Part shown: positions 8,305-16,019 of the stretch, piece by piece
How the letters are laid out: every line of letters begins with the position of its first letter
How positions within the stretch are numbered: position 1 is the stretch's first letter
Assembly (NCBI GenBank): GCA_965197575.1
Contig: OZ240214.1
Coordinates: forward strand, 682,001 to 746,000
From: VXOI01 sp965197575
GTDB taxonomy: Bacteria > Chloroflexota > Dehalococcoidia > Lucifugimonadales > UBA3495
Direction of reading: 5' to 3'
DNA: 64,000 nt
The notes under the pieces: generated by a model
What the model was told of the DNA's origin: nothing
What the model saw: the letters and a program-made list of their open reading frames with translations, nothing else
The model's database searches: none
Translations under genes and position numbers: made by a program

Positions 8305-9342
8305 CTAGCCTCGGAACAGCCCCTTCACCGTGCTGATCACCCGCGCCTCGTTGGGTAGGTAGATGTTCTCCAAAGCCCGGCTGTAGGGTACCGGGGTGTG
8401 GGGAGCGGTCACGCGGGAGGGCGGGGCGTCCAGGTAATCGAACGCCTCTTCGGCGACGCGGGCGCAGATTTCGGAGGCCAGGCTGCATACCGGCGTGTCC
8501 TCGTCCACCACTACTATGCGGTGGGTCTTGCGCACCGACTCCAGTACGTGGTCGTAGTCGATGGGCGAGATGCTGAGCAGGTCCACGACCTCGGCGTTGA
8601 TTCCTTCCTTGGCCAGTTCCTCGGCGGCGGCGGTGGCAATCCAGGTCATCTTGGAGATACCCACCAGAGTAACATCGCTGCCCTCGCGCACGGTGCGCGC
8701 CTTGCCGATAGGGAAGGTGTAGGGCTCTTCCGGCACCGGGCCGCGATTGGTGTACAACCCCTTGTGCTCGAAGAACACCACCGGGTCGTCGTCGCGGATG
8801 GCCGCGGTGAGCAGCCCCTTGGCGGTGTAGGGGTCGGAAGGCGCCACGCCCTTCAACCCAGGGATGTGGCTGAAAATGGAGTAGTAGGACTCGGAGTGCT
8901 GGGCCGCGCTGCCGAAACCGGCTCCGATGCGGGTGAGCATTACGAACGGCACCTTGACCTGCCCGCCGAACATATAGCGCATCTTGGCGGCGTTGTTCAG
9001 CATCTGGTCCATGCAGACGCCGATGAAGTCGACGAACATCAATTCGGCGATGGCCCTCATGCCGGTGGAGGCCGCGCCGATGGCGGTGCCCACAAAGGCG
9101 GCCTCCGACAGCGGCGTGTCCAGCACCCGCTGGTTGCCGAACTGCTGGATCAGGCCGACGGTAGTGCGGAACGGCCCGCCCCAGGCGTCAACGATGCCCA
9201 GGTGCTCGCGGCCCGCCCCGCCGGCGATTTCCTCGCCCATGATGATCACGGTCTCGTCGCGCTCCATCTCTTGGCGGATGGCCTCGTTGATGGCCTCGCG
9301 GACTTGCAATTCTCTGGTGGTGGTGGCGGTGGCTGTCGTCAT
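8305..9342 (-). CDS. 2-oxoacid dehydrogenase E1 component, beta subunit
   Basis: A 345-residue thiamine-diphosphate-dependent transketolase-fold subunit. It shows 'IIMGEEIAGGAG' near the N-terminus, 'DTPLSEAAFVGTAIGAA', 'VMLTRIGAGFGSAAQHSES', 'DDPVVFFEHKGLY' and the C-terminal transketolase domain 'VVVDEDTPVCSLASEI', which together mark PdhB/AcoB/BkdA2-type E1 beta. With E1 alpha it decarboxylates pyruvate, acetoin or a branched-chain 2-oxoacid; which one cannot be told. No lipoyl E2 or E3 gene is present in the window. AGGAG precedes the ATG by seven bases. It lies 83 bp downstream of the alpha gene, a gap that holds a palindromic repeat, and ends at a strong terminator. Confidence 0.9.
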   Translation of the reverse strand: MTTATATTTRELQVREAINEAIRQEMERDETVIIMGEEIAGGAGREHLGIVDAWGGPFRTTVGLIQQFGNQRVLDTPLSEAAFVGTAIGAASTGMRAIAELMFVDFIGVCMDQMLNNAAKMRYMFGGQVKVPFVMLTRIGAGFGSAAQHSESYYSIFSHIPGLKGVAPSDPYTAKGLLTAAIRDDDPVVFFEHKGLYTNRGPVPEEPYTFPIGKARTVREGSDVTLVGISKMTWIATAAAEELAKEGINAEVVDLLSISPIDYDHVLESVRKTHRIVVVDEDTPVCSLASEICARVAEEAFDYLDAPPSRVTAPHTPVPYSRALENIYLPNEARVISTVKGLFRG

Positions 9343-9372
9343 CGCTCGCTCCTGTTGGTGTCCGAGAGTCGT

Positions 9373-9406
9373 CCCCTCTCCCTCTGGGAGAGGGTTAGGG
9401 TGAGGG
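9373..9406. repeat. Dispersed palindromic intergenic repeat, copy 1
   Basis: A 9-bp perfect stem CCCTCTCCC/GGGAGAGGG with a 3-nt loop, followed by TTAGGGTGAGGG. The same unit recurs around 19.1-19.26 kb, at 47.97 kb and in part at 50.4 kb. Here it lies between the E1 alpha and beta genes. Confidence 0.8.
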
Positions 9407-9425
9407 CGTCCCCGGCGGCCGCTGG

Positions 9426-10436
9426 CTAGACCGGCATATTCACGCCGCGGCGCATCATTTCCACCGGGTAATCGACGTAAACGTCCTCGTAAAGCTCCGA
9501 GGGATCGGGTAGCGGGCTCTCGTCGGCGAACTTGACGGCGTCTTCCATCAAGACCCCGATTTCGGCGTCGATCTGGTCGAGCTCTTCGGCGGAAATCTCA
9601 CCCTGCGGCACCACGGTCTCGCGGAAGAGCTTGAGCGGGTCCCTCCCGCGCCAGTGGTCTTCTTCCTCTTTGGTGCGGTAGGACAGGGGATTGTCGAATA
9701 CGGTGTGGCCGTAGTAGCGGTAGGTGCGGCATTCCAGCAGCGACGGGCCGTCGCCGGCGCGGGCGCGGGCCACGGCCTGCGCCGCCGCGTCGTAAACCGC
9801 GAAAACGTCCATGCCGTCAACGTGGATGCCGGGCATGTCGTAGCCCGCGGCGCGGTCGGACACGCGGCTGGTGGACAGCGCGTATTCCACCGGCGTCGAT
9901 TCGGCGTAGCCGTTGTTCTCGCAACAGAAGATGACCGGCAGCTTCCAGACCGAGGCCAGGTTCATGCACTCGTGCAGCACGCCCTGGTTGGCCCCGCCGT
10001 CGCCGAAGAAGGCCACGGCCACCCGGCGGTTTTGGTACTGGAGCTTGGAGGTCAACGCCGCGCCCACGGCCAGCGGCACACTGCCGGCGACGATGCCGTT
10101 GGTGCCCAGCATACCCTTGCTCATGTCGGCGATGTGCATCGAGCCGCCCTTTCCCTTGTTGGGGCCGGTGGCGCGGCCAAAGAGCTCCGCCATCATCCCC
10201 TTGGGGTCGACGCCCTTGGCGATGCAGTGCCCGTGCCCGCGGTGGGTGCTGCCGATGTAGTCGTCGTCGGTGAGGTTGGCGCAGATTCCGGTGGGCACGG
10301 CCTCCTGGCCGGCGGAGGAATGGACGGACGCGGACATGCCGCGCTGCCCGGTCTCCGGGATGCCCCGTTCCTCAAACTGGCGGATGGTGGTCATCGTGCG
10401 GTAGAGCTTCAACAGGGTGTCTCTGTCGAGGTCCAT
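9426..10436 (-). CDS. 2-oxoacid dehydrogenase E1 component, alpha subunit
   Basis: A 336-residue E1 alpha subunit. Thiamine-diphosphate-binding features are visible in order: 'GSTHRGHGHCIAKG', 'KGGSMHIAD', the 'GDGGANQGVLHECMNLASVW' motif with its Mg-binding Asp, and 'ENNGYAEST'. The region 'YRYYGHTVFDN' contains the usual phosphorylation-loop-equivalent segment. The overall style resembles pyruvate or acetoin dehydrogenase E1 alpha. The ATG at 10436 follows GGAGGG; 16 extra in-frame codons upstream to 10484 would include that site and are unlikely to be translated. It is the first gene of a two-gene operon with E1 beta, driven by a near-consensus promoter at 10494-10521. Confidence 0.9.
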   Translation of the reverse strand: MDLDRDTLLKLYRTMTTIRQFEERGIPETGQRGMSASVHSSAGQEAVPTGICANLTDDDYIGSTHRGHGHCIAKGVDPKGMMAELFGRATGPNKGKGGSMHIADMSKGMLGTNGIVAGSVPLAVGAALTSKLQYQNRRVAVAFFGDGGANQGVLHECMNLASVWKLPVIFCCENNGYAESTPVEYALSTSRVSDRAAGYDMPGIHVDGMDVFAVYDAAAQAVARARAGDGPSLLECRTYRYYGHTVFDNPLSYRTKEEEDHWRGRDPLKLFRETVVPQGEISAEELDQIDAEIGVLMEDAVKFADESPLPDPSELYEDVYVDYPVEMMRRGVNMPV

Positions 10437-10493
10437 TCTCCCTCCAAGACCGGGCTGATGCGCGATGGGGCGCACCGGGGCCAAGTTTCCCCA

Positions 10494-10521
10494 ATAGTAG
10501 CATGAGGGCTTCCGATGTCAA
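10494..10521 (-). promoter_or_regulatory. Sigma70-type promoter of the E1 alpha/beta operon
   Basis: On the minus strand a perfect TTGACA (10516-10521) is followed after 16 bp by TACTAT (10494-10499). The start point would fall near 10487, giving a leader of about 50 bases before the ATG at 10436. Confidence 0.7.
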
Positions 10522-10678
10522 TACGACTGAAAGCAGGGTCTGCTCAACCAGCATCAGTCTTGGCAGCAGGCATTGCCAAGGCACGTCGACAACACCGAAA
10601 ACGGGGGTTCCTAATTGTTCAACCGGGAGAATGCGGACTGGCGACTGACCCGGCAGGGATCTCCGCAAGCGGCTGCCA

Positions 10679-11470
10679 CTAGCCGGTCTCCTCCACGAGG
10701 AGGGCATGTACGTTGGCGTTATCGGCCCGTTCCTGGTCCCGAGGATGGAGGCGATACCCGGCGACGGCCGCCATAGCTCCCTCCGGGAACACGGCCCTTA
10801 AAGCTGCGGCAGATTGTTGGGCTCGTTCAATATCGTTCTGGCTGATGTCGTTGGACACTTCGACGGCTACCCATACTTCCGCTTGGTCGGACTTGCGCTG
10901 GGCGCGAAGAATAATGTCCGTTGTGTTGATTCGAGTTTCCTGCGCGTCGGTGATGATGCCGTTGTCAAGGGCGCTTTGCACCGGCTCGAAAAGCTCCGGG
11001 CTGGTGTCCTGAATCGGGCTGTGCATCATTCGCGACCGGCGCAAGCCAAGCCGTTGGCTGAGAAGTGGCCGAATCCTGCGGTGGAGCTTTACTTCCAGTG
11101 AGTCTCCCTTGAGGACGGCAATGTCGGCCTCCGCCCGCCCCATGCGACCCGTAAGTTCCTTGACGTTGCCAGTAAGTTCTTTGACGTTTCCGGTGAGCTC
11201 TTTGACGTTGCCCGTGAGGTCTTTGACGTTTCCGGTAAGCTCTTTGACGTTGTCCTTGAGCTCCGCGATGTCTAGTTCCACTCTCTCCATGCGGCTTGTA
11301 AGCAGCGCCAGGTCGGCTTCGATTCGCTCCAAGCGAATCGGCATACCCAGAAACTCGTTGGTGAGCAACGCTCGGAGCAACAGAGTCTGAGCATCAGGGT
11401 TGGCTTGAAGCTCGGCAATGATGCGAGCCACCAAGGATTCGGGGTCAATTTGAGGAGAGGTTGTGGACAT
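10679..11470 (-). CDS. Coiled-coil protein with PD-(D/E)XK nuclease-like C-terminus
   Basis: About 263 residues. Residues from about 55 to 115 form a heptad coiled coil containing five near-identical 7-residue units of the type KELTGNV, encoded by a 21-bp tandem repeat. The C-terminal third has the layout of a restriction-endonuclease-like fold: 'TTDIILRA', a strand 'AEVWVAVEVSND' and a helix with 'ERAQQSAAAL', as in coiled-coil/PD-(D/E)XK families such as DUF3782. The usual E-x-K reads E-V-S here, so catalytic competence is doubtful. The ATG at 11470 has a TATAAT box ending seven bases upstream, suggesting a leaderless transcript. Function unknown. Confidence 0.7.
   Translation of the reverse strand: MSTTSPQIDPESLVARIIAELQANPDAQTLLLRALLTNEFLGMPIRLERIEADLALLTSRMERVELDIAELKDNVKELTGNVKDLTGNVKELTGNVKELTGNVKELTGRMGRAEADIAVLKGDSLEVKLHRRIRPLLSQRLGLRRSRMMHSPIQDTSPELFEPVQSALDNGIITDAQETRINTTDIILRAQRKSDQAEVWVAVEVSNDISQNDIERAQQSAAALRAVFPEGAMAAVAGYRLHPRDQERADNANVHALLVEETG
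11151..11255. repeat. Five-unit 21-bp tandem repeat encoding coiled-coil heptads
   Basis: Five consecutive 21-bp units begin at 11151, 11172, 11193, 11214 and 11235. Each contains GACGTT and encodes one heptad on the minus strand. Units differ at a few positions, so copy number could vary between strains. Confidence 0.85.
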
Positions 11471-11476
11471 GCCCCG

Positions 11477-11482
11477 ATTATA
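11477..11482 (-). promoter_or_regulatory. TATAAT box at the start of the coiled-coil nuclease-like gene
   Basis: TATAAT on the minus strand lies six bases before the ATG at 11470 and overlaps the stop codon of the upstream SAM hydrolase gene. No good -35 is visible. Initiation here would produce a leaderless or nearly leaderless mRNA. Confidence 0.4.
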
Positions 11483-12350
11483 CCATCCGGTCTGGCATAC
11501 TGGTTTCGGCATGGGCCGGGAAAGTCACTACCGCCGCGGCTCCCACCTCGGCGGCCAGCGTCTCGGCGGCATTTCCGCCGGGCCGGACCACTTCCAGGTA
11601 GCCGTGGCTGCCGATGAGGGCTACCAACCCCCGCGGTCCCGGCCTCGCGGCAGGGTCGTAAAACGTCCGGCTTAACCCCGGTATGTGCTCGCCCTTGATG
11701 GTCACGGAGACTTCGCCCCACCCGGCAAGAGCATCGCCCCGGATGTTGGTGGTCAGGTTGCCGTAAACGTCCTGGAACAAGACCACACCGTCGATGCCGC
11801 CTACCGTTGCATGGGGTTCCGGGATGGGCCGCCAGACCAGCTCGTCCACCGGCTCGCCCAGGTCTTGCGGGCGCGCGCCGAGGGACAGGTGGGCCGCAAC
11901 CGGAGCGAACACGTCCCGTCCATGGAAGGTGGCGCTGACCGGGTGACGCCAGTAGTCCTCGTTGGTCAGGTGATAGGCCGACAACCCGGCCGGGACCGCA
12001 ACGGCGCCGGGTTGTCCGGGCATATTGTCCGTGTACCTGGCCAAAACCTGGCTCAACACACCGTTGTCGGGGGCCACGAACGAACCGTGGGGAGTGCGAA
12101 GCAGGACCGGACGCCGGCTGGTGCCGACGCCCGGATCGACGACAACGATGTGAATGGCGTCTACCGGAAAGTAGCGGTAGCTTACGCCGAGGAGGAACGA
12201 GCCGTGGAGTATGTCTTGGGGCGAAATCTGGTGGGTGAGGTCGATGAAGCGGGCCGCCGGGTTGATGCCCAAGACCACGCCCTTCATAACTCCGGCATAC
12301 GGATCGGCCAGGCCGAAGTCGGTGGTAAACACCAGCAAGGGCGCGTTCAT
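11478..12350 (-). CDS. S-adenosyl-L-methionine hydroxide adenosyltransferase (SAM hydrolase, DUF62)
   Basis: A 290-residue member of the DUF62/fluorinase superfamily. The N-terminal domain shows 'TTDFGLADPYAGVMKGV', 'IDLTHQISPQDI', 'VVDPGVGTSRRP' and 'VAPDNGVLS', and the C-terminal beta-barrel shows 'VVLFQDVYGNLTTN' and 'LVALIGSHGYLEV'. Housekeeping members hydrolyse SAM to adenosine and methionine using an activated water; halogenase relatives are distinguished by a few active-site residues and nothing here points to halide use. It lies 39 bp downstream of secG and is followed after seven bases by the coiled-coil nuclease-like gene, all on the minus strand downstream of gatB. Confidence 0.88.
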   Translation of the reverse strand: MNAPLLVFTTDFGLADPYAGVMKGVVLGINPAARFIDLTHQISPQDILHGSFLLGVSYRYFPVDAIHIVVVDPGVGTSRRPVLLRTPHGSFVAPDNGVLSQVLARYTDNMPGQPGAVAVPAGLSAYHLTNEDYWRHPVSATFHGRDVFAPVAAHLSLGARPQDLGEPVDELVWRPIPEPHATVGGIDGVVLFQDVYGNLTTNIRGDALAGWGEVSVTIKGEHIPGLSRTFYDPAARPGPRGLVALIGSHGYLEVVRPGGNAAETLAAEVGAAAVVTFPAHAETSMPDRMV

Positions 12351-12389
12351 ACTACCAGTGCCGCGCAGAGGATGGTGGGCCGCCGACCC

Positions 12390-12608
12390 TTAACTCCGAA
12401 TTATCACGCTGACAATCGAGATGATCAGGAAGACGGCTGCCAGCAGAATGGTGAATTGAAAGAGAGTCTTTTCCAAGCCCCGGCGGGTGCGAACGGTCGA
12501 TTGCGCCGATCCGAAAAGGCCGCCTCCCCCTTCCTTGACCTGGGCCAGGATTATCAGCACCAGCACCACCGAAATCAGTAGCTGGACGATGTCCATCACA
12601 GTGCCCAT
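12390..12608 (-). CDS. secG: Preprotein translocase subunit SecG
   Basis: A 72-residue protein with two hydrophobic helices ('LLISVVLVLIILAQV' and 'ILLAAVFLIISIVSVII') separated by a Gly-rich polar loop 'KEGGGGLFGSAQS', the standard SecG arrangement. SecG is the accessory subunit of the SecYEG channel in the cytoplasmic membrane. The length is typical. It follows gatB on the same strand after 47 bp and precedes the SAM hydrolase gene. The ribosome site before 12608 is weak, and an in-frame ATG at 12596 is an alternative start. Confidence 0.85.
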   Translation of the reverse strand: MGTVMDIVQLLISVVLVLIILAQVKEGGGGLFGSAQSTVRTRRGLEKTLFQFTILLAAVFLIISIVSVIIRS

Positions 12609-12655
12609 CGAATCTTACCGTCCCTTGGGCCGGTCTTGTGCCGCGCCCATTGTCT

Positions 12656-14134
12656 TCAGTCCGTTTTGAGAGCCTCCAGCGTTTCGTTGACCAGTTGGTT
12701 CACCAGATCGGGCTTGGCCTGGCCCTTGGTCAGCTTCATAACCTGGCCCACCAAGAACTTGGCGGCGGTGTCCTTGCCGCCCACGTAGTCCGCCACGGCC
12801 TGGGGGTTCTCGTCGAGGGCCTGACGCACCGCCGCATCCACGGCGGAGGTGTCGCTGATCTGGGTGTAGCCCTTGGCTTCGACTATTCGCGCCGGCGAGC
12901 CGCCCGTCTCGAACGCTTCCTCCAAGACGGTCTTGGCCAGGGTGACGCTGACCGTCCCGGAGTCCACCATGCTAATCAACTCTACCAGATGCTCAGGAGA
13001 AACTGGTGATTCGCCGATCTCCCGGTTTTGTAGGTTTAGCAGCCGGGCAAGGTCGCCGAGCATCCAGTTGCTGACTTGCTTGGCGAGGGAATCATGGCCA
13101 AGGCCGGAAGTCCGGCCGAGTGCGAGCGTTCGTTCGTAGAAGTCGGCGGCGGCTTTGGTGGCTGTCAGAAGCCGGGCGTCGTACTCGGGCAGCCCGTAAT
13201 CCTCCTCGAAGCGGGCGCACCGCTCAGGGGCCAACTCCGGGAGCTGAGAGCGCACTTCCGCCACCCATGCCGGGTCGATTTGCAACGGCGGCAGGTCCGG
13301 CTCCGGGAAGTAGCGGTAGTCGTGGGCCTCTTCCTTGCTGCGCTGGGAAACCGTCACGCCCCGGCCCTCAATCCAGCCCCGGGTCTCCTGCACCACCCGT
13401 TCGCCGTCTTCGAGCACTTGACGCTGCCGCTCGACCTCGTAGCCCAATGCTTGAAACACCGAGTGAAAGCTGTTCATGTTCTTGATTTCGGTGCGGGTGC
13501 CGAACTCGTGGGCGCCTGCCTCGCGCAGGCTGATGTTCGCGTCGCAACGGAAACTGCCGTCCTGCATGTTGGCGGTGGAGACTCCGAGGTACTGGAGCAG
13601 CGAGTGGAGGGTCATTAGATACGCCCTGGCCTCTTCGGGTGAGCGCAGGTCGGGAGCGCTTACCACTTCCATCAACGGCACGCCGGAGCGGTTCACGTCC
13701 ACCAGGCTGTAGCCGCCGCCGTCACCGCCGGGGAAATGCTGGAGCTTGGCCACGTCCTCTTCCAAGTGGACGCGGTGGATGCCGGTGCGGCGCAACACGC
13801 CGTCGGCTTCGATGTCCAAGTGGCCGTCCACGGCAATCGGGAGGTCGTACTGGGAGATCTGGTAGCCTTTCATCAGGTCGGGATAGGGGTAGTTTTTCCG
13901 GTCGAACTTGGTGAATTCAGGGATATTGCAGTTGAGAGCGAGGCCGGTCAGGATCGTATACTCCACGGCCTTGCGGTTGATCACCGGGAGAGTGCCGGGC
14001 AGGCCAAGACAGACCGGACACACCCTGCTGTTCACTGGCGCGTCCTGATAATCGGCCCGGCAGGAGCAGAACATCTTGCTCCGGGTCTGCAACTGCACGT
14101 GGACTTCCAAGCCGATTACGGTTTCGTATTCCAT
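12656..14134 (-). CDS. gatB: Asp/Glu-tRNA amidotransferase subunit B (GatB)
   Basis: A 492-residue GatB. The N-terminal 'YETVIGLEVHVQL', four zinc-binding cysteines in 'FCSCRAD' and 'VCPVCLGLPG', the kinase-like core including 'GVPLMEVVSAPDLRS' and 'RCDANISLR', and a C-terminal helical/YqeY tail ending in 'LVNQLVNETLEALK' are all present. GatB activates the misacylated Glu- or Asp-tRNA side chain with ATP for transamidation inside GatCAB. The only amidase/GatC-like pair in this window is at 39.4-41.0 kb and looks divergent, so the true gatA and gatC may lie elsewhere. GGAAAG precedes the ATG. Confidence 0.95.
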   Translation of the reverse strand: MEYETVIGLEVHVQLQTRSKMFCSCRADYQDAPVNSRVCPVCLGLPGTLPVINRKAVEYTILTGLALNCNIPEFTKFDRKNYPYPDLMKGYQISQYDLPIAVDGHLDIEADGVLRRTGIHRVHLEEDVAKLQHFPGGDGGGYSLVDVNRSGVPLMEVVSAPDLRSPEEARAYLMTLHSLLQYLGVSTANMQDGSFRCDANISLREAGAHEFGTRTEIKNMNSFHSVFQALGYEVERQRQVLEDGERVVQETRGWIEGRGVTVSQRSKEEAHDYRYFPEPDLPPLQIDPAWVAEVRSQLPELAPERCARFEEDYGLPEYDARLLTATKAAADFYERTLALGRTSGLGHDSLAKQVSNWMLGDLARLLNLQNREIGESPVSPEHLVELISMVDSGTVSVTLAKTVLEEAFETGGSPARIVEAKGYTQISDTSAVDAAVRQALDENPQAVADYVGGKDTAAKFLVGQVMKLTKGQAKPDLVNQLVNETLEALKTD

Positions 14135-14167
14135 TCGCTTTCCATAAGTTGCCGCACGTCCGAAGCG

Positions 14168-14647
14168 TCAGGCCGGGCGCGCGTCTTTTCGCTCTGCCTT
14201 AGTCGCCGGTGTTTCCCCCAAATTGTAAACGAAGCAGTCTCGGATGCGGGGTGAATGTCCGTAATATCTACGCTCTCCCAAAGGGTGTTCGGGGGGAGGC
14301 AACTCCAAGAGCCTTTTCATCTGGCGGGCGTCAGGAGGACTTACTGATATTTCAAAGTAGTCATCAAGCAGAGCGTCATCATAGAGCTCTTCAACGTATG
14401 CCTTCCTTAAATCGAATATCCGCCCATAAGCCCAATTCTCAGTTTCGGGAGTGCCTCCCTGCATATAAAAATGCAGTGTCCACGTTTTCTCAGATTCGTA
14501 GCCGGGATACCACTCGTCGGGTTCGGGTATGTAACCGTGCAACAGCCAAGCGGCACCGTGAATCTCCCACCCTTCTTCGAGAAGTTTGTCTATGATGAAT
14601 TTTCCGGCCCTGATTTTTTCTCTGGTTAGTATGTCGGTGTAAAACAT
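14168..14647 (-). CDS. Unrecognised protein downstream of a HEPN gene
   Basis: A 159-residue protein rich in aromatic and acidic residues, with no membrane segment or signal peptide. Near the N-terminus it has a helical 'GKFIIDKLLEEGWEIHGAAW' followed by alternating hydrophobic strands ('WTLHFYMQGG') and a Pro-rich loop 'LELPPPEHPLGE'. I recognise no family; in particular the GSx10DxD motif of minimal nucleotidyltransferases, the usual HEPN partner, is absent. It begins seven bases after the stop of the HEPN gene and is almost certainly co-transcribed with it. A role as partner or regulator of the HEPN protein is inferred from context only. Confidence 0.65.
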   Translation of the reverse strand: MFYTDILTREKIRAGKFIIDKLLEEGWEIHGAAWLLHGYIPEPDEWYPGYESEKTWTLHFYMQGGTPETENWAYGRIFDLRKAYVEELYDDALLDDYFEISVSPPDARQMKRLLELPPPEHPLGERRYYGHSPRIRDCFVYNLGETPATKAERKDARPA

Positions 14648-14654
14648 TATTTAA

Positions 14655-15089
14655 CTACCACCGCCTTTTAATCCAGAGCAGGATTCCCGCATTTGTGTCT
14701 GTTACCGCAGAGAATAATGTCAGGGCGGTGTCTTTGGTGATGGAATGCTCATAGCGGGAGTCGGCTTCCCAGCCGCCATCGCCAGCGATGGTATTCCAAT
14801 TTTTGGAAAATGCCGGGTTGGAGTTAACTTCCCGCCGGAGTTCAGCACGTAGTCCGGCTGTTTCAAGCAATACCTTGAAGTCGTGGCTGTAGCTGTTCCG
14901 CACACGCCGTAATTCTGGGAAGTCGTGCTCCCTCACCTGCTTCGCAATGCAGGCTTTCAGCACGCACTCCACCGCATAGCCCAACAGATAGTATGCGCCG
15001 GAGTAATACCCGTTGTCGAGAAGGAGCCGCGCTTCTTCCGCCCGGAGGTCTGCCAGCCGTTGCAGGTCTTGCCGGTTCAATGGAGACAA
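14655..15089 (-). CDS. HEPN-domain protein
   Basis: A 144-residue, mostly helical protein. The 'LLLDNGYYSGAYYLLGYAVECVLKACIAKQV' region is the typical HEPN helix pair (written here in two overlapping stretches: LLLDNGYYSGAYYLLGYAVE and CVLKACIAKQV). It is followed by 'RRVRNSYSHDF', which contains the canonical RNxxxH motif of HEPN ribonucleases. HEPN proteins are frequent toxins or RNA-cleaving effectors and are often paired with an MNT antitoxin; no MNT gene is adjacent. It lies 22 bp downstream of the alpha/beta hydrolase gene and just upstream of an unrecognised 159-residue gene. The domain call is firm; toxicity is inferred. Confidence 0.8.
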   Translation of the reverse strand: MSPLNRQDLQRLADLRAEEARLLLDNGYYSGAYYLLGYAVECVLKACIAKQVREHDFPELRRVRNSYSHDFKVLLETAGLRAELRREVNSNPAFSKNWNTIAGDGGWEADSRYEHSITKDTALTLFSAVTDTNAGILLWIKRRW

Positions 15090-15111
15090 GTCTGAAACGG
15101 CCGACGGTGCG

Positions 15112-15975
15112 TCAGGCCGTGGCCACCGGGATGTGAGACTCCATGAATTCTATGATCCACTGGCGAACGCGCTCGGTGGTCTGCTCCTCCACCGGCACGT
15201 CGTGGTAGGTCGAGCCTTCCAGGCACTCCTGCAAGTAGCGCGCCGCGCTGGTGGCGTGGGCGGCGTCGGCGCCAGGGATGATAACCGAAGGCACCCGAAG
15301 GGCCAGCAGTTCCAACGGCTCGGGGCCGGTGGCCGTGTCCCGGTCGAACAGGGTCTGGCCCATCAGCGCGACCATCGCCAGGTAACGGTCCTGGTTCTGG
15401 TTGGCGAAGCTGGCGGCAAAGCTCTCGTCGGCCACGATGGTGGAGGCCCAGGGACCGGCCTTGGGCTCGGCCCAGAAGGACTGTGTTTCCCGGGCCAAGC
15501 CCACTACGGCGGCCAAGCCGTTTTCTTTGACGAAGTTCACGTGGGCCTGGAATCGGTCCAGACCGTTCTGCCGCCAGTGTACGCCCCCCACCGGCCAGTG
15601 CAACACCAGGCCCAGGGTGGCCTCGGGGTACGTTACGCCGAAGGCGGTGGCGGTGGAGCAGCCCATGCAGCCGCCCATTACGAAGGCCGCCGGGATGTTC
15701 AGGACGTCCAGCAGTCCCTTGGCCTCGTGGGCGTAGGTGGTCCAAGATACCCGTTCCACCTTGCCGCCGGAGAGACCGGCCTCGCGCCGGTCGTAAGCCA
15801 CGCAGGTATACCGGCTGGTCAGTGTTTCCAAGGGTTTCATGCTGGCCCAGATGCCGGAGGTGGTCCATTTCTCGATGGTGGAATCGAAGCCTCCGGGGGC
15901 CATCATCAAAAGCGGGGGGCCTGCTCCCCGGACCTCGTAGTGGATATTTATCCCGTTGATCTCGGCGTAGGGCAT
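15112..15975 (-). CDS. Alpha/beta hydrolase with Cys at the nucleophile position
   Basis: A 287-residue alpha/beta-hydrolase fold protein. It has the oxyanion-loop region 'LLMMAPGGFDS', 'CVAYDRREAGLSGG', the nucleophile elbow 'VMGGCMGCSTA', an acid region 'VIIPGADAAHAT' and a late His in 'YHDVPVEE'. The elbow reads G-C-M-G, so Cys replaces the more common Ser; dienelactone-hydrolase-like enzymes also use Cys. Substrate unknown, probably an ester or lactone. AGAGGAGG precedes the ATG by five bases. It lies 44 bp downstream of sucD on the same strand and 22 bp upstream of the HEPN gene. Confidence 0.85.
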   Translation of the reverse strand: MPYAEINGINIHYEVRGAGPPLLMMAPGGFDSTIEKWTTSGIWASMKPLETLTSRYTCVAYDRREAGLSGGKVERVSWTTYAHEAKGLLDVLNIPAAFVMGGCMGCSTATAFGVTYPEATLGLVLHWPVGGVHWRQNGLDRFQAHVNFVKENGLAAVVGLARETQSFWAEPKAGPWASTIVADESFAASFANQNQDRYLAMVALMGQTLFDRDTATGPEPLELLALRVPSVIIPGADAAHATSAARYLQECLEGSTYHDVPVEEQTTERVRQWIIEFMESHIPVATA

Positions 15976-16019
15976 GGGGGCCTCCTCTTCGCCTTAGTCC
16001 GGCTTGGAGTACGGGACAG

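Noticed and set aside
10437..10678. Possible minus-strand gene (10372-10707) upstream of the E1 operon
   Set aside because: The frame runs through the promoter at 10494-10521 and into E1 alpha and has no recognisable protein features.
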